Of a DNA stretch of 64,000 bases, positions 55,724 through 64,000 are shown piece after piece. The notes beneath the pieces were generated by a model, which was not told the DNA's origin, searched no databases, and worked only from the letters and a program-made list of their open reading frames with translations. The translations under genes and the position numbers were made by a program. The stretch is from Flavobacterium sp. KACC 22763. Its GTDB lineage: Bacteria; Bacteroidota; Bacteroidia; Flavobacteriales; Flavobacteriaceae. Positions within the stretch are counted from its first letter, which is position 1; every line of letters begins with the position of its first letter. Location of the stretch: assembly GCF_028736155.1 (NCBI RefSeq), contig NZ_CP117879.1, positions 2,604,001-2,668,000 of the forward strand, read 5' to 3'.

Positions 55724-58375
55724 TTGCATACAAACTTATTTAATATCGTTTTAATATCATTTTTCCTAACTATAGGTTGTGGTAATTTATATTCGCAAGA
55801 AATAAAAAACAAAAAAAAGCCTTTACCTGCTGTAAAACAAACAGATAAAGAAACTCCTGCGATTACAGACACCATAAAACTAGATACTGTTAAACCAAAA
55901 AAGACTTTTTTGGACGGAAAAGTTAGATATAAAGCTAAAGATTATGCTAAAATTGACCAGAAAAAAAAGCTGATTACTTTATATAATGAAGCTGAATTAT
56001 ACTATAAAGATGTAGAATTAAAATCGGGTATAATTGTACTTAATTATGAAAAAGACGAAGTTTATGCAGGAAGAATTAAAGATTCTGCTGGCGTATTAAC
56101 CCAATATCCTAATTTCAAACAGGGATCAAGTGAAGTGCAGCCTGATTCTATCCGTTTTAATTTTAAAACCAAAAAGGCTTTAATTTATAATTCGAGAACA
56201 AAACAAGGTGAACTGAATATTAAGGCTTCAGTTACTAAAAAAGAAAACGACTCCGTATACTTTTTAAAAGGAGCCCGTATAACAACTGCTCAAGATATTG
56301 ACAATCCTGAATACTACTTTCAAACTAGTAGAATTAAATTTGTGCCAGGCAAAAAAATCGTTGCTGGATTAACACAATTGGTAATTGCTGATGTTCCTAC
56401 CCCACTTGCATTGCCTTATGGATTTTTTCCTTTAAGTAAAGAAAAAAGCGTTTCGGGTATTATCATTCCAAGTTATAACGATTCTAACACAAGAGGTTTT
56501 TCATTGCAAAATGGAGGTTATTATTTTGCCCTCAGCGACAATTACGACTTAACTGTACTTGGAGATTATTATACCAACGGAAGTTACGCCATGCGATTTG
56601 AATCGGCATATGCTAAACGATATAAATATAGAGGAAATGTCAACATCCGTTTTGAGAACTTAATTAACAGCGAACGTGGTTATCCTGATTACTCAAAACA
56701 AAACATTTACAACATTCAGTGGTCACATTCTAAAGACACAAAATCAAATCCAAATTCCACTTTCTCTGCTTCTGTAAACATGGGTAGCAGTAAGTACTTT
56801 AAACAGTCTATCAACCAAGCGAATATTGGATCAAACTTAAACAATACTTTAAGTTCTTCTATTTCATACAACAAAACTTTCAATACCATTCCTGGTTCTC
56901 GTATTTCGTTATCTGCAACTCACAGTCAGAATACGCAAACAGAAGACATTATTATGACGCTTCCGTCTTTACAAGGAAGTATTGACCGTGTATATCCCTT
57001 TGTTGGAAAGGATGGCGTAAAGAAAGGATTAATTAAGAATATCAACTTACAATATAATGTAAGCGGTAAAAACTATTTTAAAACAAAAGATTCGCTATTT
57101 TTCAAACCTCAGATGTTTGACGATGCGCAATTAGGTTTACAACAGACTATTCCGTTGAGCACCAACTTTAAGATTTTTAAATATTTTAGTGCTGGAGCTT
57201 CTACGACTTACCAAGAAACGTGGGTTAACAAAACTATCCAGAAAGAGTATGATCCTGCTGCTGGACAAACCATTAATAAAACCGTAAATGGTTTTGATGC
57301 TTTTAGAACTTATAATTTCAGCACCAATTTAGGTACTACTATTTACGGAACTTTCAATTTTGGAGCTGATAAAAAAATTCAATCTATTCGACACGTCATG
57401 CGTCCGAGTATAACGTATGCTTACACGCCAAGTTTCGAGAAATATTATGATACTTATGCTGTAGACGCTTCTGGAAGAATTACTTCTGAGTACACCAGAT
57501 TCGAAAACGGATTATACGGAGCACCAGGAAAAGAGAATTCTAATATTGTAGGTTTTGCTTTGAGCAATACTTTTGAAGCTAAAGTAAGAGACCGTGACAG
57601 CACAAAAACAGAACCTAAAAAGATTATGCTGCTGAACAACTTAAACTTCAGCACAAGCTATAATTTCAACGCTGACGGAAAAAGTACGTTTGGATGGCAA
57701 CCTGTATTAGTTAGCGGTGGAACGCAGTTTTTTGACAACAAAATGAATATGAATTTTGGTGCCACATTAGATCCGTACGCGATTGATAATGGAGGTAACA
57801 AAATTGATAAATTCAACATTGACAATGGCGGAAGTTTGTTTAGAATGACAAGTGCAAACGTAACTGTAAACTATTCATTCACGAACAAAGGAACCGGAAA
57901 AGAAAAAGAAAAAAATACTCAGAGTCAGCGAAACGGTGGTCGAAATGATGATTTATTTGGTACAAATACAGATTTAAATGACAGCCGTAACAGCCAGTTT
58001 GCCAATGAACCTGAAAGAGAAGATGCCATTACGGAATTCTTTAATTCTAAAGTCCCGTGGGACATGACACTTGCTTATTCATTAACGTATTCAAACGTAA
58101 AGCGAGAAAATACTATTTCTGGAAACTCCATCATGGTTTCCATCAATACCGACCTTACTCCTAAATGGAAAGCAGGGGTTTCAACTGGTTACGATTTTGT
58201 ACAAAAAGGAGTTACCTTTACACAATTCCGTTTTGAAAGAGACTTGTTAAGCTGGAGAATGGCTTTCAACTGGCAACCATTAGGAACCAATTCTAACTGG
58301 AACTTCTTCATCGGAATTAAATCTGGTATGCTTAGCGATATCAAATGGAACAAACGTAGCGTTTCAAATAGATAA
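55724..58375 (+). CDS. LptD-like outer-membrane lipopolysaccharide assembly protein
   Basis: The open frame begins at 55640 with TTG, but a promoter box lies within it. A second TTG at 55724 gives a good signal peptide (HTNLFNIVLISFFLTIGCGN, ending LYSQ), so I start there (883 residues). N-terminal OstA/LptA-like part (about 60-220): LITLYNEAELYYKDVELKSG, KKALIYNSRTKQGEL, YYFQTSRIKFVPGKKI. Then the LptD barrel: PTPLALPYGFFPLSKEKSVSGIIIP, GGYYFALSDNYDLTVLGDYYTNGSYA (in part), many strands, and HVMRPSITYAYTP. It would insert LPS into the outer leaflet. Charged insert around 840-880 (NTQSQRNGGRNDD) is a surface loop. The start codon is uncertain. Confidence 0.9.
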   Translation: MHTNLFNIVLISFFLTIGCGNLYSQEIKNKKKPLPAVKQTDKETPAITDTIKLDTVKPKKTFLDGKVRYKAKDYAKIDQKKKLITLYNEAELYYKDVELKSGIIVLNYEKDEVYAGRIKDSAGVLTQYPNFKQGSSEVQPDSIRFNFKTKKALIYNSRTKQGELNIKASVTKKENDSVYFLKGARITTAQDIDNPEYYFQTSRIKFVPGKKIVAGLTQLVIADVPTPLALPYGFFPLSKEKSVSGIIIPSYNDSNTRGFSLQNGGYYFALSDNYDLTVLGDYYTNGSYAMRFESAYAKRYKYRGNVNIRFENLINSERGYPDYSKQNIYNIQWSHSKDTKSNPNSTFSASVNMGSSKYFKQSINQANIGSNLNNTLSSSISYNKTFNTIPGSRISLSATHSQNTQTEDIIMTLPSLQGSIDRVYPFVGKDGVKKGLIKNINLQYNVSGKNYFKTKDSLFFKPQMFDDAQLGLQQTIPLSTNFKIFKYFSAGASTTYQETWVNKTIQKEYDPAAGQTINKTVNGFDAFRTYNFSTNLGTTIYGTFNFGADKKIQSIRHVMRPSITYAYTPSFEKYYDTYAVDASGRITSEYTRFENGLYGAPGKENSNIVGFALSNTFEAKVRDRDSTKTEPKKIMLLNNLNFSTSYNFNADGKSTFGWQPVLVSGGTQFFDNKMNMNFGATLDPYAIDNGGNKIDKFNIDNGGSLFRMTSANVTVNYSFTNKGTGKEKEKNTQSQRNGGRNDDLFGTNTDLNDSRNSQFANEPEREDAITEFFNSKVPWDMTLAYSLTYSNVKRENTISGNSIMVSINTDLTPKWKAGVSTGYDFVQKGVTFTQFRFERDLLSWRMAFNWQPLGTNSNWNFFIGIKSGMLSDIKWNKRSVSNR

Positions 58376-58403
58376 ACTACTTTCGAATCAAAATAATTTC
58401 ATT

Positions 58404-58784
58404 ATGAAAAAAATCATTTTTACCGAGAAGGCTCCGGCTCCAATCGGACCTTATAATCAAGCCGTATTATCTGGAAACACACTTTATGCTTCTGGACAGA
58501 TTGCAATCAATCCTGAGTCAGGAGAATTGGTTACAGACAATATTAATGACGAGACTACACAAGTTATGAAAAACATTGCTGCTATTCTTGAAGCTGCAGG
58601 TATGACTTTTGAGAACGTTGTAAAATCAACTATTTTCATCATGGACATGAATAACTTTGGAGCAATAAACACCGTTTACGGTTCTTATTTTAACGAAAAA
58701 ACCGCTCCAGCTCGTGAAACGGTTCAAGTGGCTTGTCTGCCAAAAAATGTTAATGTAGAAATTTCTATAATTGCTGTGCAATAG
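58404..58784 (+). CDS. RidA-family enamine/imine deaminase
   Basis: 126 residues. Removes reactive 2-aminoacrylate-type enamines made by PLP enzymes. Typical start KKIIFTEKAPAPIGPYNQAVLSG, YASGQIAINPESGELV, QVMKNIAAILEAAG, VVKSTIFIMDMNNFGAIN, PARETVQVACLPKNVNVEI with the conserved arginine (ARETVQVA) that binds the carboxylate and final EISIIA. It follows the lptD-like gene by 28 bases. Its last 20 bases overlap the end of the convergent mgsA. Confidence 0.96.
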   Translation: MKKIIFTEKAPAPIGPYNQAVLSGNTLYASGQIAINPESGELVTDNINDETTQVMKNIAAILEAAGMTFENVVKSTIFIMDMNNFGAINTVYGSYFNEKTAPARETVQVACLPKNVNVEISIIAVQ

Positions 58785-59139
58785 CATCTAATAATAATTG
58801 TGCCGTTGCTTCATTGGTTGCCAGCGGCACATTATGCACATCGCAAACACGAATTAGCATATTAATATCTGCTTCATGCGGATGACTTGACAAAGGGTCT
58901 TTAAAAAAGAAAACCATCTGCGTAATTCCTTCCGCAACTCTTCCGGCAATTTGCGCATCGCCCCCAAGAGGTCCAGAAAGCATTCTCTGAGTTTTAAATC
59001 CAGCAGCTTCTGCTTTTCCTCCCGTAGTACCAGTACCGATCAGTCTTATTTTTTCATTATGCAAAACAGCTTCATTTTTGATCAAGAAATCAATTAAATC
59101 CGCTTTTTTTCCATCATGAGCAATAATGGCAATTTCCAT
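58765..59139 (-). CDS. mgsA: Methylglyoxal synthase
   Basis: Converts dihydroxyacetone phosphate to methylglyoxal and phosphate, bypassing lower glycolysis when phosphate is short. I start at MEIAIIAHDGKKADL (124 residues); the longer frame would run into the upstream kinase gene's end. Active-site features: AHDGKK, IGTGTTGG (phosphate), LSGPLGGDAQIAGRVAEG with catalytic D, FFKDPLSSHPHEADI (SHPHE) and CDVHNVPLATNEATA. The 3' end overlaps ridA by 20 bases tail to tail. It follows the GlcNAc-kinase-like gene by 10 bases, so the two form an operon. Confidence 0.97.
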   Translation of the reverse strand: MEIAIIAHDGKKADLIDFLIKNEAVLHNEKIRLIGTGTTGGKAEAAGFKTQRMLSGPLGGDAQIAGRVAEGITQMVFFFKDPLSSHPHEADINMLIRVCDVHNVPLATNEATAQLLLDAIAQQL

Positions 59140-59149
59140 AAAACCAGAA

Positions 59150-60001
59150 CTATTGATTAGCGACATGGTAAGCAATTAATCCATCAATAGGTCTTCTTAA
59201 AACATTCCCTAATTGAAGTTCATATTTATTGAATGTCTCTTGTAATTCATCTTTCAAATAAAATGCAATAGAACCAACAAAATGTACTGGAACTTCTTTG
59301 CAGTTATCAAATTGTTTGATGTAATTCTTAACGAAAGACTTCATTCCTTTGAAGATGATTTTTCTGCAGAACTCAGTGTCTTTATGCTTAATCAAGAACT
59401 TAGCATAAGTTGCCAAATAAGCGTTTGGATTTGGTTCCTTGTATAATTTGTTTTTAATAAAATCTGGATCAACGTCGTACTCTTTTTCAAGTTCAACAGC
59501 CAATTCTTTAGGCATTTTATTAAAATAGTATTTTCTAATTAATTCTTTTCCAAAAACGTTACCGCTACAATCATCCATTACGATATAACCTAATGACTGA
59601 ACTTTTTGATGCAATACTTTTCCATCAAAATAACTACAGTTAGAGCCTGTTCCTAAGATAGAAACAATCGCTTCTTCTCCTTTTGGAGTTGTTGCATAAA
59701 CAGCAGCATAAGTATCTTCTTGAACGTCTACAATTGCGTTAGAAAAATATTCTTGAAAAATTCTTTTCAACCACTCTTTCATTCTGTCTGTACCACAACC
59801 GGCACCATAAAAGAATAAATGCGTAGCATTTTTTTTGTTTTGTAAAATATCGAAACGGTCATTTAATCTTTCTATGATTTCTGGCTCGTCTAGAATTTCA
59901 GGATTTAATCCTAAAGTTTGTGTTGTGAATAATACTTTTCCATTATCATCTATCGCAATCCAATCGGCTTTAGTAGATCCACTGTCAACTATTAATTTCA
60001 T
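59150..60001 (-). CDS. BadF/BadG-family sugar kinase, probable N-acetylglucosamine kinase
   Basis: 283 residues with the ASKHA fold: phosphate-1 VDSGSTKADWIAID, NVFGKELI region, ATP-binding SILGTGSNCSYFDG, DDCSGNVFGKEL and adenosine HFVGSIAFYL. This branch of the BadF/BadG ATPase family includes N-acetylglucosamine and N-acetylmuramic acid kinases. With the chitin locus 27 kb away, GlcNAc phosphorylation would supply the NagB fusion. MurNAc recycling is an equally possible role. Upstream of mgsA by 10 bases and downstream of the gap terminator. Confidence 0.85.
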   Translation of the reverse strand: MKLIVDSGSTKADWIAIDDNGKVLFTTQTLGLNPEILDEPEIIERLNDRFDILQNKKNATHLFFYGAGCGTDRMKEWLKRIFQEYFSNAIVDVQEDTYAAVYATTPKGEEAIVSILGTGSNCSYFDGKVLHQKVQSLGYIVMDDCSGNVFGKELIRKYYFNKMPKELAVELEKEYDVDPDFIKNKLYKEPNPNAYLATYAKFLIKHKDTEFCRKIIFKGMKSFVKNYIKQFDNCKEVPVHFVGSIAFYLKDELQETFNKYELQLGNVLRRPIDGLIAYHVANQ

Positions 60002-60079
60002 TTGTTTCGTTTTTGGAATTAGGTTTTTCTATTCTTAATTTAAAAGTGTATTTTTTACATTAATTATAGAAGTAACAAA

Positions 60080-60117
60080 ATAAGAAAATCCCGTTATTGT
60101 AAAGTAACGGGATTTTG
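60080..60117 (-). terminator. Intrinsic terminator of gap
   Basis: AAAATCCCGTTA (60085-60096) and TAACGGGATTTT (60105-60116) pair perfectly; the - strand continues to TTCTTATTTT. Confidence 0.85.
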
Positions 60118-60132
60118 CAAAAATATATATTA

Positions 60133-61170
<1,038 letters not shown>

Positions 61171-61232
61171 CTATTTCAAAGTCTAATTTCCTCACAATAA
61201 ACTTCTCTTCTTTTTTAAACTTTTTATATTAG

Positions 61233-62219
61233 TTATGTCGACATAATGTCTGACACTCTTAACAATTCTTTGTCAATTTCTGATTTTCCTTTAATAGCTT
61301 GCTCAAGCGGAGTTAAAATCACTTTATCTTCACGAAGTCCAACCATATAATTTGATTTTCCTTCAATTAAAGATTCTACTGCTTTTACTCCTAAACGGCT
61401 TGCTAAAACACGGTCAAAACAAGATGGAGAACCACCACGCTGCATGTGTCCTAAAACAGAAACTCTTACGTCGTACTCAGGAAGGTTGGCCTCAACATAA
61501 TCTTTTAATTCGAATACGTTTTTACCAATCTTATCTCCTTCGGCAATAACAACTATACTTGATGATTTTCCTGATGCTTTACTTTTTTGAAGTGAATCTA
61601 AAAGACGATCTAAACCTAAATCTTCTTCAGGAATAAGGATTTCTTCTGCTCCTGCACCAATACCTGCATTAAGAGCAATGTGACCAGCATCTCTACCCAT
61701 AACCTCTACAAAGAAAAGACGGTTATGCGAACTTGCTGTATCTCTAATTTTATCGATACAATCTACAACAGTATTTAAAGCAGTGTCATACCCTAAAGTA
61801 AAACTTGTACCATAAATATCATTATCAATTGTACCTGGAATTCCCATTACAGGAAAACCAAATTCTGCATTAAAAATCAATCCTCCAGTAAAACTTCCGT
61901 CTCCACCAATAACAACCAAAGCATCAACACCAGCCTTAACAAGATTCTCGTGTGCTTTTTTTCTACCTTCAGGGGTTCTAAACTCAACTGAACGAGCCGA
62001 TTTTAAGATCGTTCCACCTTTGTTTACAATATTATTTACGCTACGTGGTCCCATCTCTTTGAAGTCGCCCTCAATCATTCCCTGGTACCCTCTATAAATT
62101 CCGATACATTCGATATTGTGATATGCGCAAGTTCGAACAACTGATCGTATTGCAGCATTCATTCCAGGTGAATCTCCTCCTGAGGTAAGAACACCTACTT
62201 TTTTTATTGTTTTTGGCAT
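61233..62219 (-). CDS. pfkA: ATP-dependent 6-phosphofructokinase
   Basis: 328 residues of the bacterial PfkA type. Motifs: GVLTSGGDSPGMNAAIRSVV (ATP site), GIYRGYQGMIEG, VIGGDGSFTGG, catalytic GIPGTIDNDIYGT (proton acceptor D in TIDND), TLGYDTALNTVVDCIDKIRDTA (in part), VEVMGRDAGHIAL and HMQRGGSPSCFDRVLASRLG. The G after GGDG (GGDGS) indicates ATP rather than pyrophosphate use. First of the pfkA-gap pair. Confidence 0.98.
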   Translation of the reverse strand: MPKTIKKVGVLTSGGDSPGMNAAIRSVVRTCAYHNIECIGIYRGYQGMIEGDFKEMGPRSVNNIVNKGGTILKSARSVEFRTPEGRKKAHENLVKAGVDALVVIGGDGSFTGGLIFNAEFGFPVMGIPGTIDNDIYGTSFTLGYDTALNTVVDCIDKIRDTASSHNRLFFVEVMGRDAGHIALNAGIGAGAEEILIPEEDLGLDRLLDSLQKSKASGKSSSIVVIAEGDKIGKNVFELKDYVEANLPEYDVRVSVLGHMQRGGSPSCFDRVLASRLGVKAVESLIEGKSNYMVGLREDKVILTPLEQAIKGKSEIDKELLRVSDIMST

Positions 62220-62527
62220 TATTTAAGTATTAAAGTGTAAAATTAGCAAACATTCAGCACTTTTCGGGTTACGATTATCATAAATTAATAAAATTTGTTA
62301 AATTCAAACGTTTTCGTTAATAAGTTTTTTCTAAGAAAAAATTTCATTAAAAATAATAAAACGCTATTTTTTTAATTAAATCGTCAAAATTAACAATACC
62401 CTAATGAAGTGTTATAAAAATAGAATTTCCCGCTCACATGGAAAATTTTAAAAAAGTGCTTAAATTTAGCACAAAAAAAACCATTATGAGAATAATGGTT
62501 TTATAAAAGGCTATTTTTAACAAAGTG
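62220..62527 (-). promoter_or_regulatory. 308-base gap upstream of pfkA
   Basis: AT-rich region with no gene. It must hold the pfkA promoter, although no consensus TAnnTTTG box was found (AATGTTTG at about 62245-62252 on the - strand is near). The TamB-like gene's terminator is at 62472-62502. Nothing else is seen. Confidence 0.4.
62472..62502 (-). terminator. Intrinsic terminator of the TamB-like gene
   Basis: AAAACCATTAT (62477-62487) and ATAATGGTTTT (62492-62502) pair perfectly; the - strand continues in T residues. 26 bases past the stop codon. Confidence 0.9.
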
Positions 62528-64000
62528 TTAATAATCATTATCAGGAATTAGTCCTTGATTATTGCTTGGTGTGTGTTCCTGTTCTTTTTTCTTCTTCTTT
62601 TCTTCTTCTTTTTTTCTTTTCTCTTCATCTTCTTTTGCTTTCTTCTTATTTTTCTCTGAATCTTTCTTGCTTGAGAAATTCATATATTCAGGAAGATACG
62701 AATCTTGAAGATCGTCATGAGAAGAACTTTTTACAGCTTTTTCAATTTTATGGTCTTTAAACAGCTTGTTTACAAGCTCGCTAAAGGTATCAAAATCGAC
62801 TTCATAAGAAATACCGACACCTTGCGTATAACCAATTCCTTGTCCTATATAATTAATGTCGTTTTCTTTATTAAACAGACGAAGGTTCATTGTACCGTCT
62901 TCATTTACTCGATACAAGATTTCGATATCCCCAACAATTGCAGACTCGTTTACACCTCCTACAGGAACTCCTAATTTTCCGTTGATAGTAATTCGTTCAT
63001 TAATCTGCGAAGATATATTGGCCACAAACTGACCGTCAACCTCCTGCCCTGTTCTTCTGTCTGCAGCAATGTAATTTAAGTCAATATTTACTTTATCATT
63101 ATCCGACTTAATAATGCCACCTAACAAACTTGAAGCGGTTTCTGTTAATGTTCCAGAAAAATCTCCTTGACTAAATCCGTCGGTACTCATAAACGAACCT
63201 GTAGACAATAAATAAAGTGCCTGCGTCTGACGAATATCTTTATCGTCTAATTTATATTGTATTTCCGATTTTAAAACATTACTTACGGACGGAAACTGAA
63301 TATCAAAATTAGGCTCTGGACTCGCCAAATCTCCTCTTAATCCAATCACGACTTCTACGGGAACTTTTTTATTGAATGAAGAAGTATTATCTAAAAGCAC
63401 AGCTGGATTGGCTTGTGTTTTATAAACTGCTTCTAAATTCAGTTGGGCACGCATTGGGTTTCCTTCCCAAATAATCGAACCTCCTTTTTTAACCGTAAAC
63501 TTTTTATCGATAAGTCCGCCGTATTTAAAATTATAAGTTCCTTCGTATGCCTGGAAATCTCCCCACATATTAAATTTGCCTAAAGTGTTGATTTTAAACA
63601 AAAGCGATCCGTATCCTTTTCCTTTCATACCATGGCCCGAATTTCGATCTAGAATAACTTCAACTTCGGCATCTGGCGTAATATCAAAATCAAACTCCAG
63701 TTCAAGTCCGTTATAATCTCTTGTTTTTTCAACAATTCCGTTCTCTAGATTATACTTTTCTTTTGGCGTTACAAAATGAATCCAGCTACTTTCTCCAACG
63801 CTTTGCGCATTATTAATTGGGATTTTGACTTCTGTGCCTTTTTCAGATTTCGCATCTACCTTAATAAAGAGACCTTCTACAGGTCCTTTTATACTGGCTG
63901 TTCCATTTATGAATGCTGTTCCGAAATAAGCCGCGTCATCACTGTCTTTTGTATCCAACGCCACTAAACGCTTGGATGTAATATTTAAATCTAATTTCCA
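62528..64000 (-). CDS. TamB/DUF490-like translocation and assembly protein (5' end outside window)
   Basis: The frame is open to the window edge, so the N-terminal part is missing; 490 codons are present. The visible part is the C-terminal TamB domain: GYGSLLFKINTLGKFNMWGDF (quoted as SLLFKINTLGKFNMWGD), QAYEGTYNFKYGG, VKKGGSIIWEGNPMRAQLNLEAVYK (in part), VPVEVVIGLRGDLASPEPNFDI, a YLLSTGSF block, a beta-helix-like end, then an unusual lysine- and glutamate-rich tail (about last 60 residues, KEDEEKRKKEEEKKKKKEQE). TamB-like proteins span the periplasm and move lipids or help assemble outer-membrane proteins. The internal GTG near 63964 is not a start. Confidence 0.87.
   Translation of the reverse strand, partial: WKLDLNITSKRLVALDTKDSDDAAYFGTAFINGTASIKGPVEGLFIKVDAKSEKGTEVKIPINNAQSVGESSWIHFVTPKEKYNLENGIVEKTRDYNGLELEFDFDITPDAEVEVILDRNSGHGMKGKGYGSLLFKINTLGKFNMWGDFQAYEGTYNFKYGGLIDKKFTVKKGGSIIWEGNPMRAQLNLEAVYKTQANPAVLLDNTSSFNKKVPVEVVIGLRGDLASPEPNFDIQFPSVSNVLKSEIQYKLDDKDIRQTQALYLLSTGSFMSTDGFSQGDFSGTLTETASSLLGGIIKSDNDKVNIDLNYIAADRRTGQEVDGQFVANISSQINERITINGKLGVPVGGVNESAIVGDIEILYRVNEDGTMNLRLFNKENDINYIGQGIGYTQGVGISYEVDFDTFSELVNKLFKDHKIEKAVKSSSHDDLQDSYLPEYMNFSSKKDSEKNKKKAKEDEEKRKKEEEKKKKKEQEHTPSNNQGLIPDNDY

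Noticed and set aside
63962..63964. GTG as start of the TamB-like gene
   Set aside because: The frame is open to the window edge and the protein begins mid-domain, so the true start is outside.

Overview
The window is AT-rich, gene-dense DNA from a member of the Bacteroidota, almost certainly a Flavobacterium close to F. johnsoniae. The evidence is type IX secretion (T9SS) sorting domains, a SprF/PorP-type membrane protein, SusC/SusD outer-membrane proteins, Flavobacterium-type promoters (TTG or TTTG, about 19-20 bases, then TAnnTTTG), few Shine-Dalgarno sequences, and a large two-headed GH18 chitinase. Organism identity is inferred from gene content; no database was searched.

Layout. 1-3943: end of a secreted adhesin-like protein with a type B T9SS C-terminus, then a SprF-like protein and a TPR/beta-propeller/OmpA protein, a gliding-adhesin module. 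4063-8639 (- strand): CAP lipoprotein, pdxH, rnz, a small STAS-like protein, pyrB and pyrR, separated by low-complexity intercistronic repeats. 8879-10681: a solitary very AT-rich gene for a protein with a probable PD-(D/E)XK nuclease domain, the best accessory or defence candidate here. 10783-13856: a tiny lipoprotein gene, an ABC-F ATPase and a TlpA-like thioredoxin. 14274-32208: a chitin-utilisation locus with chitinase ChiA, GH20 hexosaminidase, a NagB-deacetylase fusion, SusD, SusC, a divergent LytS/LytTR two-component system and a sugar MFS transporter. 32327-39543: hypothetical protein, transaldolase with an unusual structured element in front, SDR, SRP RNA (ffs), glutamine cyclotransferase, hutI and a hutG-like gene. 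39680-50445: DEAD helicase, hybrid histidine kinase, DctA-type symporter, aroC, LpxH-like phosphoesterase, PrcB-like lipoprotein, bshA, a Crp/Fnr regulator and a cysteine hydrolase. 50605-58784: HdrB/HdrC-like iron-sulfur proteins, MCE/MlaD protein, cell-wall amidase, LptD-like protein and RidA. 58765-64000: mgsA, GlcNAc-kinase-like gene, gap, pfkA and the end of a TamB-like gene.

How it works together. The chitin locus covers extracellular chitin cleavage (ChiA through T9SS), oligosaccharide import (SusCD), cleavage to GlcNAc (GH20), inner-membrane uptake (MFS) and conversion of the amino sugar to fructose-6-phosphate (NagB fusion). The 59-62 kb cluster holds a GlcNAc-kinase-family gene beside pfkA and gap, which would feed the same carbon into glycolysis. 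A 13-base motif, present as a 21-base-period direct repeat upstream of susC and exactly repeated upstream of the MFS gene, is a candidate operator for the LytTR regulator.

Non-coding structure. Intercistronic gaps between co-directional - strand genes repeatedly carry simple octamer or inverted repeats that begin at the preceding gene's stop codon. Other dispersed-looking palindromes lie at 5448, 6914, 11039, 13931, 36051, 37393 and 47340. The element at 33605-33724 folds into a closed multi-stem structure and has a good promoter abutting it. No tRNA, rRNA, CRISPR array, insertion sequence or prophage was seen.
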